Origin: Bacteroidota bacterium
Lineage (GTDB): Bacteria > Bacteroidota > Bacteroidia > Cytophagales > Cyclobacteriaceae
Length of the DNA stretch: 64,000 nt
Direction: 5' to 3'
Assembly (NCBI GenBank): GCA_023428695.1
Contig: JAEYWY010000028.1
Coordinates: forward strand, 1 to 64,000
Under the pieces are notes generated by a model that saw only the letters and a program-made list of their open reading frames with translations, did no database searches and was not told the DNA's origin. The translations under genes were made by a program, and so were the position numbers. Of this stretch, positions 52,544-61,505 are shown piece after piece. Positions within the stretch are counted from its first letter, which is position 1. Each line of letters opens with the position of its first letter.

Positions 52544-53434
52544 TCAGGGTTTAATTTCAGGCGGGGTAAAAACGAGTGGATAAAACTTTCCGGTCATAGG
52601 TTCGCCCTTTCCGACCGCCGGCGTGCCCTCAAGTAATGGACTGTCGGAATCTGAAAGTGTACCGTCGGCAAACACATTGAGTACGAATGCCCTGCGGGAT
52701 CGGTCAGACCTGTTTTCGTACGATCCGTGAACCATGAGCGGATGGTGAAAGGTACCATACCCTGCCCCGAGCTCGGCAAAGACGCGATTCTCAAATTGTT
52801 TCTGCTGGTCGGGATTGAGGTATCGATCCAGGCCGTTCATATCCCCGGCAAGTTCCGGCTTTTCGAGCAAACCCCATTTGTGACTTCCGGGAATGTAACT
52901 AAGGCACCCGTTTTCCCTAGTAGCATCATCAAGTGCAACCCAGCATGTGAGATGTTGCATGGGAATTGTCCGTGTCCAGTAACTGTAATCCTGGTGCCAC
53001 GCAACGACACCACCGTGGTGTGCAGGTTTGCAAAACAACTGGTCATGCCAGAAACGTACAGCTCGATTTCCCAGAAGCTGGCTCGCCGGAACCACAAAAG
53101 CAGGGTTCCAAAGAACGTCGTGAAACCCTTCCGCTATACGCCAATGACCCAACGAGTGGAACAAGACCGTATTTGGATCACCTGACTCGTTGGAATGGAA
53201 TTCATAGAACAGCGAATGCCCTGAGTGAGCCGGATCCTGAAGCTCTTCCAGTTCCCGGTTCAGGTGCGCAATCTGATGTTCTTCAAGAATGGGCACACCG
53301 GACAGGTAGCCCTGCTCGTTGAAGAATGTTATTGCTTCCTCCGGCAACGCATACTTTTCCCAGGCCGTTTCAGCGTCAAGCTGTGGAAACAGATCAGAAA
53401 TAAGGGTGTGATATGAGGCCAGGTCTTCTTCCAT
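52544..53434 (-). CDS. Phytanoyl-CoA dioxygenase family (PhyH) protein
   Basis: 296 residues, no signal peptide. The Fe(II) facial triad is visible: His147 and Asp149 in VVAWHQDYSYW and His236 in HPLMVHGSYENRS, with the 2-oxoglutarate-binding Arg shortly after (SDRSRRAF). HDQLFCKPAHHGG gives further substrate-site residues. A cytosolic 2-oxoglutarate-dependent hydroxylase is expected; the substrate is unknown, and members in sugar-rich clusters may act on small natural products. It lies 71 bp after the PVC-type lipoprotein gene, likely in the same operon. Confidence 0.88.
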   Translation of the reverse strand: MEEDLASYHTLISDLFPQLDAETAWEKYALPEEAITFFNEQGYLSGVPILEEHQIAHLNRELEELQDPAHSGHSLFYEFHSNESGDPNTVLFHSLGHWRIAEGFHDVLWNPAFVVPASQLLGNRAVRFWHDQLFCKPAHHGGVVAWHQDYSYWTRTIPMQHLTCWVALDDATRENGCLSYIPGSHKWGLLEKPELAGDMNGLDRYLNPDQQKQFENRVFAELGAGYGTFHHPLMVHGSYENRSDRSRRAFVLNVFADGTLSDSDSPLLEGTPAVGKGEPMTGKFYPLVFTPPEIKP

Positions 53435-53505
53435 AACTCAATGTTGACATTAATACGGGAATTTCAAACCGGGACACCGAAACACGAAGCACACGGAATT
53501 CCCTG

Positions 53506-56259
53506 TCATTGAGCAACGAAGAGTTTGAGTTCACGCATGTTCCACGGAATCTCGAACACGTGTGGTCTTCCTCTTCGCTCACCATTTACCGGAGCCTCGG
53601 ATGCGGTTAACGTAATACGCAAAAACTTCGCAGGTGTCGGCTCAAAACGTATGACGCTCTGGTTGTCAATGCCCTTGCCCTTTGTGACCACTTTTGTCCA
53701 GTTGGTTCCGTCTGTTGAAAGTTCGATGTCGTATTCTTTCGGATATGTGGTCAGCGGTGGTGGTGCTCCCTCACCCCATCCTCGTCTGATCGTTGATGAG
53801 AAGAAGCTGATTTCGGTTAACCTCGTCACTTGAGGAAGTTCAACCTGAAACCACATTCCTGCCTGCTGAGTCACGCCGGTTGTCCAACCTTCAAATGTGA
53901 ATGCACCTTTCGGAGAGGCTGTGCTGCCCTTTCGAACATCAGCCGTGTGGCTGGCTGTCACCTTCCACTTCTCATCAAAGTGCAACGGTTGGGGTACCGC
54001 ATTCCAGAGTTCGCTGAACGTATATGTTTTTTTCTGGTCCGCTGTCTCCCGGCGCACACGCGCGACATCTTCCGGAGAAACGGGCGTTGATTCGTTTTCG
54101 AAATTTGTACGGATGTACGATACTACCGAAGCAATCCACTCGTCTGTGTTGTTACCCATCGGCGCCATGAGTCCACCAGCATAGGTCTCCCCGTTAATAT
54201 CCCCGGTCATTCCGTGGATTAAAACGCGGGTTGCATAATCAGGATGTGCCTTTACCCGCGGGGAATTCACAAGTGAAGGTGCCATCAGCTTGCCTTCACC
54301 AAATGGTGTTCCGGCACCGCGAGGTCCGTGACACGTCGCACAAAGACTCTGATAAATCTTCTCACCCTCCTCGACGCGTGCTTTCTCTTCCGGCGTGAAG
54401 CTTGGAAAGTTTCTTCCAAAGAACGAATGTACAACCGGTGGTTCGAGTACCTGCTTTCCTACAAGCTGAACACCGGCCCGTGTATCTGTCTTAAGAATCT
54501 TCTTTACAACGGCTTCTCTACCGGGAATATCAAGTAAACGACATGTCATCATGGCGCGCATCCGTACATGCAGGTCCGGATCCTCAATCATTTTCAGGTA
54601 GAGTTTTTCAAAAGATTTGTCACCGTTCTTATACAAAGTCTCTGACACCCACATCGCCTGAATCCGGAGACGCGGCTCTTCATGTACGAACAGTTCTTTC
54701 ACCAACGAAGCAGGTAATGCACCGATTCCTTCCAACACCCACAATGCATGAAAACACGTGCGAATATCGGCGGCGTTCTTGACAAGGTCAGTCAATGCCG
54801 GAGCGACTGATTTATCTCCACGCTGAACAAGTACCTGCTGCGCCATGTCGCGCCACCATCCATTGGGATGCTCAAGATGTTTCAGTAGCTCCGTGGACGA
54901 CTCTTCATACATGCGGGGCTTGCGCGTGTCGCGTTCGATACTTTCGTGCGTAAGCCGCCAGATACGACCGAGATTGATGACTTTGTCCAACTGGTATTGC
55001 TGGATCTTAACGCGGAGATACGATCCCTCGGGAGTCCACTCGCCTTCCTGGATGATGCCATGATACATATCGACGATGTACATAGTGCCGTCAGGTGCCG
55101 TTGCCATGTCGACAGGACGGAACAATGGATCAAGTGAACGTATGAACTCTGCCTGCTGATCCTGGTAAACGTTGTGAAGCAGGTACAAACCTTCGTTTTC
55201 CTCGGCGCGTACCTGTCTCACGATCCTCGCGACGGGTTCACCATAGAAATATTGGTCCTTCAAATCACCAGGTAAACGATGACCTCTGAAAAGATCATTA
55301 CCCGAAGCGCCGGTCACGCGGTTGAGTGTTCCTTCAGGCATACGGACAGCTTGCATACCCCCCTGCATGTCAGCGATCCGTACAGGCGCACCCCACGGTA
55401 CTTCGAAACCTTCGGCGAAATTCTTTTCAATGATGTAGTCACCATAGTGAATAGGAAACTGGAACCATGACGGAACACCATTGGATCCGCCCTGGAACCA
55501 AAGCTTGCCATCGTCGTCGTGCGTAATGCCCCACTGTGCGTGGTTGGATCCCGTCGATTCACGGACTACACCCTGTGGTGTTTCGCGAACGCGGAAAGGA
55601 TTGACGGTACTGTATAACCAGTTGTCCATTCCCCAGTATAAGAAAGCTTGCTGGTGTTCGACATTTCCGGCGCGACCAAAGTTGTCAGTGAAGAATTCAC
55701 GTTTGTCTGCCTTGCCGTCGTTATCGGTATCGGTGTATTTGTAAACAACGTCGGCGTTTGATTCCATGGTGAGAATACTGTTCGGGCCCACGGGAAGCAC
55801 AAAGCGCGGGAATACAAGGCTATCAACAAACATACCTCCTGTTTCATAGATACCGTCGTTGTCGACATCTTCCCAGCGGGAAATTCCGCTTACCGGTTCC
55901 AGCGTTCCGTGTGAATCCACGGTAAGCATATACGAACGAAGTTCAAGTACGTACATTCGGCCATTGCCATCAAACGTAATGGCACCTGGTTGTTGAATTG
56001 CCGGCTCCGTGAGTACGGGCTCCATGTGGTACCCGGCTTGTAGTATAAACTTTTCCTGTTGTTTTGCAGGCGGCAACGGAAGTACTGGTGGTTTTGGTTC
56101 GATGTCGATACCTTTCCAGATAGCATTGGTTGTATCCGCACCTTCCGGAAGTTGTACGACCGGCCAGGACTCCTTTTTTGTAGAACAGGAGAATGCAAAA
56201 ATCAGAATTGGAAGAAGTATCCTGTACGTTACTGGATTACCAACGCGTTGAATTGTCAT
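53506..56259 (-). CDS. PVC-type lipoprotein: propeller dehydrogenase-like, HEAT, cytochrome c, discoidin
   Basis: 917 residues. A lipoprotein signal with Cys near residue 25 (IFAFSCSTKK) is followed by a DUF7133/PVC-type dehydrogenase-like propeller (about 60-430; RNVEHQQAFLYWGMDNWLYS, TAPDGTMYIVDMYHG), helical HEAT-like repeats (about 440-600), a single-haem cytochrome c domain with CATCHG (about residue 640), and a C-terminal discoidin-like sandwich (about 750-910; WFQVELPQVTRLTEISFFSS). Homologues are numerous in Planctomycetes and Cytophagales; the substrate is presumed to be a sugar, but the reaction is unproven. The haem suggests electron transfer to the membrane chain. First gene of the PhyH/permease group. 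Confidence 0.88.
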   Translation of the reverse strand: MTIQRVGNPVTYRILLPILIFAFSCSTKKESWPVVQLPEGADTTNAIWKGIDIEPKPPVLPLPPAKQQEKFILQAGYHMEPVLTEPAIQQPGAITFDGNGRMYVLELRSYMLTVDSHGTLEPVSGISRWEDVDNDGIYETGGMFVDSLVFPRFVLPVGPNSILTMESNADVVYKYTDTDNDGKADKREFFTDNFGRAGNVEHQQAFLYWGMDNWLYSTVNPFRVRETPQGVVRESTGSNHAQWGITHDDDGKLWFQGGSNGVPSWFQFPIHYGDYIIEKNFAEGFEVPWGAPVRIADMQGGMQAVRMPEGTLNRVTGASGNDLFRGHRLPGDLKDQYFYGEPVARIVRQVRAEENEGLYLLHNVYQDQQAEFIRSLDPLFRPVDMATAPDGTMYIVDMYHGIIQEGEWTPEGSYLRVKIQQYQLDKVINLGRIWRLTHESIERDTRKPRMYEESSTELLKHLEHPNGWWRDMAQQVLVQRGDKSVAPALTDLVKNAADIRTCFHALWVLEGIGALPASLVKELFVHEEPRLRIQAMWVSETLYKNGDKSFEKLYLKMIEDPDLHVRMRAMMTCRLLDIPGREAVVKKILKTDTRAGVQLVGKQVLEPPVVHSFFGRNFPSFTPEEKARVEEGEKIYQSLCATCHGPRGAGTPFGEGKLMAPSLVNSPRVKAHPDYATRVLIHGMTGDINGETYAGGLMAPMGNNTDEWIASVVSYIRTNFENESTPVSPEDVARVRRETADQKKTYTFSELWNAVPQPLHFDEKWKVTASHTADVRKGSTASPKGAFTFEGWTTGVTQQAGMWFQVELPQVTRLTEISFFSSTIRRGWGEGAPPPLTTYPKEYDIELSTDGTNWTKVVTKGKGIDNQSVIRFEPTPAKFLRITLTASEAPVNGERRGRPHVFEIPWNMRELKLFVAQ

Positions 56260-56363
56260 GAGGGGTTACACTTTGCAGAATCAAATAAACCAAATTGCAA
56301 TTGATAGGAAAACTATGGGAAGGATTTTTACACGACGATTTACTGAAGATTGTGTACCTTTTC

Positions 56364-56377
56364 CACAAGCGGTTGTG
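56364..56377. promoter_or_regulatory. Palindrome CACAAGCGGTTGTG, LacI-like operator candidate
   Basis: CACAA/TTGTG arms enclose a GCGG centre, giving AA-n-CG-n-TT as in LacI-family operators. It lies in the divergent region between the PVC-type gene (start 56259) and the isomerase gene (start 56425), 47 bp before the latter's ATG. It differs from the 15598 operator in the outer bases, so a different regulator is likely. Confidence 0.45.
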
Positions 56378-56424
56378 AAATGCCTTGAAAATTCTGTACT
56401 TAAGTTCCGAATAAACACCATGAA

Positions 56425-57270
56425 ATGAAATCAGTCCGGAGAATCTTTACCGCGCTTTTGATCGCACTGGCGATAAACGCAAATGCTCAGGAAATCGGCA
56501 TACAGATGGGAAGCATGCGTCAGATGTTCAGCAAGGGTATTCCCGAGACGTTGGCGTATATGAAAGAAATCGGTATTACTGAAATTGAAGGCGGCGTTCC
56601 GCGGAGTATTGACCGTCAAGAATATAAGAGGTTACTGAAGAAATACGGTTTGAAGATTGTGTCGACGGGAATAGGTTTCCCGCACCTTGAAAATCCGGAC
56701 AGTATCGCGAAGGCTATCCGCAACGCGAAGGATCTGGGTGCAACGTTCGTGACATGTTACTGGATTCCGCATGATGGCGATAACGTCACATTTGACGACG
56801 TGAAGAATGCAGTCGAAGTTTTTAATAAGGCTGGAAAGCAATTTGCGGAAAGCGGCATTACGTTCTGCTACCACTTTCATGGATATGAATTCCGGGAATA
56901 TGGCGAAGGCAAGAAGACTATGTTTGAATACATAATGGACAACACACGTCCGGAATGGGTAAGCTTTCAAATGGATGTATTCTGGATCAGGAATCCGGGT
57001 CAGGATCCTGCCGCACTACTGCGCAAGTATCCCACCCGTTGGAAGACGCTGCACCTGAAAGACCGCCGTCATGGAACACCAAATACGGATAACGGTCGCC
57101 AGGACAAAGAGAGCAATGTTGTACTGGGTACTGGTGACGTAAACATTGCCGAAGTAATGAAAGCAGCTCGTGAAATTGGAGTAAAGCATTACTTCATTGA
57201 AGATGAATCATCGCGAGCGCTGGAGCAGGTGCCACAGAGCATCGCTTATCTGAAGTCGCTGCGGAAGTAA
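56425..57270 (+). CDS. Exported sugar phosphate isomerase/epimerase-like TIM barrel
   Basis: 281 residues. A signal peptide (IFTALLIALAINANAQE) precedes an AP_endonuc_2 TIM barrel: EIGITEIEGGVPRSI, GATFVTCYWIPHDG, TFCYHFHGYEFRE, VSFQMDVFWIRNPGQDP, LHLKDRR, and the acidic YFIEDESS. The His/Glu/Asp positions fit a divalent-metal site, as in xylose-isomerase-like and IolE-like enzymes. Export of such an enzyme agrees with the exported Gfo/Idh/MocA proteins at 16.9-20.6 kb. It is divergent from the PVC-type cytochrome gene with a possible LacI-type operator between. Confidence 0.88.
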   Translation: MKSVRRIFTALLIALAINANAQEIGIQMGSMRQMFSKGIPETLAYMKEIGITEIEGGVPRSIDRQEYKRLLKKYGLKIVSTGIGFPHLENPDSIAKAIRNAKDLGATFVTCYWIPHDGDNVTFDDVKNAVEVFNKAGKQFAESGITFCYHFHGYEFREYGEGKKTMFEYIMDNTRPEWVSFQMDVFWIRNPGQDPAALLRKYPTRWKTLHLKDRRHGTPNTDNGRQDKESNVVLGTGDVNIAEVMKAAREIGVKHYFIEDESSRALEQVPQSIAYLKSLRK

Positions 57271-57275
57271 AGCTA

Positions 57276-58562
57276 TTATTGATACGCGAGGCGGTAAATC
57301 ATAATCGCGGCGCGTTTTATCTGTTCGTCGAGCGTGCGAAGGTCGATGTACTCCTCCTGTGAGTGTGCACCGGCACCCATTGCGCCGATGCCGTCGAGGC
57401 AGTCAACGTACTCAGCAACAAATGAAATGTCTCCTGCTCCCCTTTTTGCGGGGTCGAATGGTTTCACGGGACCCAGTCCAAGATCGGCGCTAACCTTGCT
57501 GTACAATTCCAGCAGTCGCAGGTTGCCCGGGGTTGGCGGCATAGCAGGATACCCGTCGTCAAAGGTGATTGTCGCCGATGTATGAGGAAGGCTTTCGGCA
57601 ACAATTGCTTTCATCTTTGTCTTCGCCCTTTCACGTTGTTCATTCGAAAGGTAACGAAGGTCGCCCATAACGCGGGCGCTATTCGCAACGATGTTTGTCT
57701 TCCCTGCGGCGTTCCCGCGTTTGCCCGCAGAATCAAGTTCAACTTCTGTCCCGCCGAGTATGAGGCCCGGATTAAATGTGAGATTCTCTTCCCGGAGTTC
57801 TGTGTAAAACCGGTTCAGAATTCTCGCCGTTTCGTAGATCGCTCCAGCCCCTGTTGCAGGGGTAAATATCCCGGCTGAGTGGGCCTGCCTTCCCGATACC
57901 TTTAGAATCCAGCTTGTAGTTCCCCGACGCGCAATGGTGGCCTCACCAAAGCCTGTTCCCGTTTCAAAAGCCAGTGCCACGTCACTGTTCTTAGCGGCAT
58001 TAATGATGTCGGCGCGACTGATTGACAATGGCCGGCCCGCTTCTTCTTCGTCACCGTGCAGCGCCACAACAATGTGGCGATCATTGAGCAAGCCAAGGTC
58101 GTTCAACGCTTTGAGTGCATATAGTATAACAACGTTACCGCCCTTCATGTCGTTGGTGCCGGGGCCACGCGCAATCGTATCACCGTGATTAACGTAATTC
58201 TGAAACGGGCTCTCAGGTTCGAATACGGTATCGAGGTGACCGATGAGCAAGATCCGTTTACCTTTCGATCCGTCAATTTTCGCGAACAAATGACCGGCGC
58301 GTTTCAGATCCGGTGGAAGCGTTATCCATTCTGTTGTAAATCCGATCGCGTCGTACTCCCGCTTCATGTGCATCGCCGCAGCGGTTACACCTGCAACATT
58401 CAGTGTTCCGCTGTTGATGCTAACGCTTTGTTCAAGCGTCTTGCGACAGGCGTTCATGTTCTGATCGACCTGTGCAGCGATCCGTCGTTCAATTCGGGAA
58501 AGTTGTGCATGGGCAATTACGACATCTGCACAAAAAAACAGAATCAAAAGGATGCGATTCAT
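57276..58562 (-). CDS. Exported M20 family metallopeptidase (carboxypeptidase G2-like)
   Basis: 428 residues from ATG 58562, with a signal peptide (ILLILFFCADVVIAHAQ). The di-zinc ligands of M20 are visible: GHLDTVF (first His, with Asp two on), GTNDMKGGNVV (bridging Asp), GDEEEAG (Glu catalytic pair) and FETGTGFGEATIARRG, with the late ligand in GAHSQEEYIDL. The dimerisation domain lies between about 205 and 320. It should remove C-terminal amino acids or hydrolyse N-acyl amino acids in the envelope. Convergent with the isomerase gene (5 bp). Confidence 0.92.
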   Translation of the reverse strand: MNRILLILFFCADVVIAHAQLSRIERRIAAQVDQNMNACRKTLEQSVSINSGTLNVAGVTAAAMHMKREYDAIGFTTEWITLPPDLKRAGHLFAKIDGSKGKRILLIGHLDTVFEPESPFQNYVNHGDTIARGPGTNDMKGGNVVILYALKALNDLGLLNDRHIVVALHGDEEEAGRPLSISRADIINAAKNSDVALAFETGTGFGEATIARRGTTSWILKVSGRQAHSAGIFTPATGAGAIYETARILNRFYTELREENLTFNPGLILGGTEVELDSAGKRGNAAGKTNIVANSARVMGDLRYLSNEQRERAKTKMKAIVAESLPHTSATITFDDGYPAMPPTPGNLRLLELYSKVSADLGLGPVKPFDPAKRGAGDISFVAEYVDCLDGIGAMGAGAHSQEEYIDLRTLDEQIKRAAIMIYRLAYQ

Positions 58563-58659
58563 AAGTATGGATATCTCATGCAATATACGCATGGAATGCG
58601 AGCACTCGTGCTTCAGGTTGGTTCACGATCATAAACCACTCGCGATGAAGAGTAGCCTT

Positions 58660-58800
58660 TTTCACCGCAAGGAAACCGGGGCGCAAAGGACCGCAATGAG
58701 GTTTATTCATCCTCTGACCAATGTGCATTTTCCTGAAACCTGCCAGCCCGCCATAGCGTTTCGCGACGACGGGAGACTTTTAGCTTGTCTTTCAACTCTT
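58660..58800. repeat. Intergenic repeat text
   Basis: TTTCACCGCAAGG (58660-58672) recurs at 32271-32283. CCCGCCATAGCGTTTCGCGA (from about 58747) and GGCGACGACGGG-like text resembles a degenerate GC hairpin element, and TCAACTCTTAACTTTTCACC (about 58792-58811) is related to the AACTTTTAACTTT texts at 59.9 kb. The gap 58563-58831 holds no gene that I can see. Confidence 0.4.
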
Positions 58801-58831
58801 AACTTTTCACCGTGAGCTCACCTGCGAATTT

Positions 58832-59251
58832 CTAATTAGCCTCAGTGTAGCGCTTAAAACTATCGAGAATCGCCTGCCATCCCCCCTGCTGCAATTCGCG
58901 GGAGTTGGTATCCTCAGGGTCGAACGTCTCGGTGATCCTTACGCCGCCGGGAGTTTCAGAAAATCTAATGGACACTTTACGCCCGTCTTCCATGGCATAT
59001 TCGATCAATTGGTTCGGGTTGACAGCTGAATAGAGACCGATTACATCAAACTGCATGCTTCCATCCTTTGCAGCCATCGTGGTTTTGAATGAACCACCTT
59101 CCCGAAGATCATTTTCGGCATACGGAGCATGCCAGTCGTCGGATGCCTGACACCATTTCGTTACGTGTTGAGGCTCATTCCAGCATGACCATACTTTTCC
59201 TATGGGTGCGTTGACAGTAGTTTCGACAGTAATAGCGGCTGAAGTGCTCAT
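58832..59251 (-). CDS. SRPBCC (AHSA1-like) domain protein
   Basis: 139 residues. The START/SRPBCC fold opens with ITVETTVNAPIGKVWSCWNEP and continues HVTKWCQASDDWHAPYAEND, VIGLYSAVNPNQLIEYAMEDGR and ends HGW-like QQGGWQAILDSFKRY. AHSA1-like proteins bind hydrophobic ligands or support Hsp90 in eukaryotes; the bacterial role is open. It lies 41 bp after the DoxX gene and is transcribed with it. Confidence 0.9.
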   Translation of the reverse strand: MSTSAAITVETTVNAPIGKVWSCWNEPQHVTKWCQASDDWHAPYAENDLREGGSFKTTMAAKDGSMQFDVIGLYSAVNPNQLIEYAMEDGRKVSIRFSETPGGVRITETFDPEDTNSRELQQGGWQAILDSFKRYTEAN

Positions 59252-59292
59252 GATAGTTGGGTTATAGATGATTTGATTGACTTTGTTTTTAT

Positions 59293-59727
59293 CTACTTGT
59301 TGGCTGCATCAGATCTTCCCCACGGCATCAGGTAATCTACCGAGTATTTCCCGGCTCCGGTTACGAAAATAACAAAACAAAGAAACCAGAACAGGAGCGG
59401 CAATACTTTGTTTTGAAACGGGTCTTGTGCATGGGCGACAAAATATGCGACAGTCATTGTAAAGAAGATGGGTATGATTGCCACGCGCGTGAGAAAGCCT
59501 GCAGTGACAAGCATACCACAGAAGAACTCGGCGAAAATTACCAGGATGAGCGACAGTTCTGCGCCGAGTCCGACTTTGTCGCCGATATCGCCAAACATGG
59601 GAAAGACCACATCGTATGCGGAAAGTTTCGAATAGCCGAAATATATGAACAGACCTCCGAATGAAAGGCGCAGCAGTAGTACACCGATGTCGTTGTTTAA
59701 TGAAGTTGGTGAGAGTACCTTTTTCAT
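59293..59727 (-). CDS. DoxX family membrane protein
   Basis: 144 residues with four membrane helices (LLRLSFGGLFIYFGYSKLSA, LSLILVIFAEFFCGMLVTAG, RVAIIPIFFTMTVAYFVAH, VLPLLFWFLCFVIFVTGAGK). G-x-x-F-x-x-G-x-x-K-L and AEFFCGxLVxxG are the DoxX signatures. A small inner-membrane protein of redox or thiol stress context. A good Bacteroidota promoter lies just upstream, and the SRPBCC gene follows in an operon. Confidence 0.9.
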   Translation of the reverse strand: MKKVLSPTSLNNDIGVLLLRLSFGGLFIYFGYSKLSAYDVVFPMFGDIGDKVGLGAELSLILVIFAEFFCGMLVTAGFLTRVAIIPIFFTMTVAYFVAHAQDPFQNKVLPLLFWFLCFVIFVTGAGKYSVDYLMPWGRSDAANK

Positions 59728-59743
59728 TGTCGTTTTCTTTTTT

Positions 59744-59772
59744 CAAAGGTATGCGACGAGATTGAAATTCAA
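59744..59772 (-). promoter_or_regulatory. Promoter of the DoxX-SRPBCC operon
   Basis: Reading the minus strand, TTG (59772-59770) is followed after 18 nt by TACCTTTG (59751-59744), the Bacteroidota -33/-7 pattern. The box is 17 bp before the DoxX start at 59727. Confidence 0.62.
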
Positions 59773-59844
59773 GCTACCCGGATACGCCAACATCAGGGGG
59801 TGATCCCGACAGGATTTTGTGTGGCAGGAAGACACTAGTTCTGT

Positions 59845-60020
59845 TTTAACCAAGAGCTGCGAGCTACAAGCTGCAAGTTTGTTTGGTCTAACTTAATTAC
59901 TTGTTCTTATTCTCCGCAGCTACTACCTCAAAAGTTAAAAGTTGAAAGTTAATTGTTAAAGTAAGGTCGAAAGAGAAAGTGTTTCCCGAAGGGACTTTTA
60001 ACTTTAGACTTTAAACTTTA
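59845..60020. repeat. Low-complexity and inverted-repeat intergenic region
   Basis: AGCTGCGAGCTACAAGCTGC (about 59851-59876) is a short tandem of AGCTGC/AGCTAC words. AAAAGTTAAAAGT (59930-59942) pairs with ACTTTTAACTTT (59994-60005) as a large imperfect hairpin, continued by related GTTGAAAGTTAA and GACTTTAAACTTT. No gene is visible in 59773-60083. Similar AACTT words occur at 29.58 and 58.79 kb. Confidence 0.42.
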
Positions 60021-60083
60021 CGCGCGATGCAGTGTCAGGAAGAGTGTGAGTGTGAGGAGTATTGCGTTCGAATCTAATTTACT

Positions 60084-60329
60084 TTATTTAAATCCTATCG
60101 GTATACTCCTGATATCACTCTTCTCGACCCGACAATGATATTCGAGCACTGCCGACGTGCCCTCCTTACGAACAACAACTTTTTTGACATCACTTATCTT
60201 GTATTCCTGTGACGTCCCGTTGTCCTCGATCCAGAATGCCTCACCTTTGAATGGCTTTTCGTTGCTTTCGAAAATCAGGCTTTGATGACCGTCGTCTTCA
60301 AAATTGAATTTGATCTTGTGTGAAAGCAT
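60084..60329 (-). CDS. Small conserved-looking cytosolic protein
   Basis: 81 residues, no signal or membrane helix. It is beta-rich (IKFNFEDDGHQSLIFESNEK, YKISDVKKVVVRKEGTSAVL, EYHCRVEKSDIRSIPIGF) and carries one Cys. I do not recognise the family. It starts 5 bp past the stop of the P1 peptidase gene, so it is its operon partner. Confidence 0.68.
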   Translation of the reverse strand: MLSHKIKFNFEDDGHQSLIFESNEKPFKGEAFWIEDNGTSQEYKISDVKKVVVRKEGTSAVLEYHCRVEKSDIRSIPIGFK

Positions 60330-60334
60330 GTTGT

Positions 60335-61459
60335 TTATTTTAATCGGTTATACTTCTTGATTATTGTCAAGATCTGTTCTGTGGGAATGGCTTCGATACG
60401 ATGACCATCCCGTCCTTCCATTGTGTCCGCCATGAAGAGCGAGTTGAGTATCGCTTCCTCGGTGGCCTCGATCACTGCCATGAACAGCGACGACATATTA
60501 TCATTGCGCATGACCACTACCGTGTCCGTAGGTACCCGCTTTACATGTTGTATGCGGTTTCCCGGGGCGGTGGAAACTGCAATTACATAATCACCGCTTC
60601 CGTTGGCGGCGATGCCTCCTGTTTTGCCGAGACCAAGCATTGCGCGTTTCGCAAGCCGTTCAAGATTCCTGGCGTCAAGCGGTGCGTCCGTCATTACAAC
60701 TATCATACAAGAACCATCGGCTTCATTTAATACATCCCGGTTCGGATAACGGCCAAGTTCCTTCCCTACCGGAACGCCGGCAATTTCGAGCACGCCTCCG
60801 AAGTTTGTCTGCACCAGAACGCCAACCGTGTACCCGCCCAATGCAGCCGGCAGGCGACGTGACGCTGTGCCGATGCCGCCCTTATATCCAAAACAAATCG
60901 TGCCAGTGCCCGCGCCAACGTTACCTTCGGCGACAGGACCCGACTTCGCGTTTGCGATGGCTTTAAGGATGTCTTCTTCTTTGATCCGGCGTCCACGGAT
61001 GTCATTCAGCCAGCCGTCATTCGTTTCACCAACGACCGCGTTGACCGAAAATACCTCCTGGTTCTCTTTTTCTGAAAGCGTGTACGTGATCAATCCATTG
61101 ATGGCAGTAGCGACAGACAATGTGTTGGTAAGAATGATAGGCGTTTCAATGTTGCCGAGTTCTTTCACCTGCGTGTAGCCGGCGAGTTTTCCGAATCCAT
61201 TGCCAGTGTAGATTGCGGCAGGCACTTTTTCCTGGAAAATGTTGCCTGGATGTGGCAGAATCGCAGTGACGCCGGTTCTTATCGAGGTGCCTTCCACGAG
61301 CGTTACGTGACCCACCTGGACACCGGGAACATCGGTGATGGCATTGAGAGGACCGGGCTTCAGAACGCCGATAGTGACACCATAATCACGCAGCCGTTTC
61401 TTTTGCGGGAACGCGGCGATTGGTGCCAGTACCAGTACGAAAAGCAAACACTTTCTCAT
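60335..61459 (-). CDS. Exported P1/DmpA-type aminopeptidase (S58 family)
   Basis: 374 residues, with a signal peptide (CLLFVLVLAPIAAFPQ). It has the DmpA fold: LNAITDVPGVQVGHVTL, GAGTGTICFGYKGGIGTASR, GGYTVGVLVQTNFG and the self-cleavage site NEADGS, Gly249-Ser250, followed by CMIVVMTDAPLDARNLERLA. NGSGDYVIAVST completes the active site. It is expected to mature by autoproteolysis into two chains with Ser250 as N-terminal nucleophile and to cleave D-Ala or beta-amino peptides in the envelope. It heads a two-gene unit with the 81-residue protein. Confidence 0.92.
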   Translation of the reverse strand: MRKCLLFVLVLAPIAAFPQKKRLRDYGVTIGVLKPGPLNAITDVPGVQVGHVTLVEGTSIRTGVTAILPHPGNIFQEKVPAAIYTGNGFGKLAGYTQVKELGNIETPIILTNTLSVATAINGLITYTLSEKENQEVFSVNAVVGETNDGWLNDIRGRRIKEEDILKAIANAKSGPVAEGNVGAGTGTICFGYKGGIGTASRRLPAALGGYTVGVLVQTNFGGVLEIAGVPVGKELGRYPNRDVLNEADGSCMIVVMTDAPLDARNLERLAKRAMLGLGKTGGIAANGSGDYVIAVSTAPGNRIQHVKRVPTDTVVVMRNDNMSSLFMAVIEATEEAILNSLFMADTMEGRDGHRIEAIPTEQILTIIKKYNRLK

Positions 61460-61505
61460 ACCGGAAGTTTACACAATTCAGGTCAGATTCGGGAGTATTT
61501 TGGCG

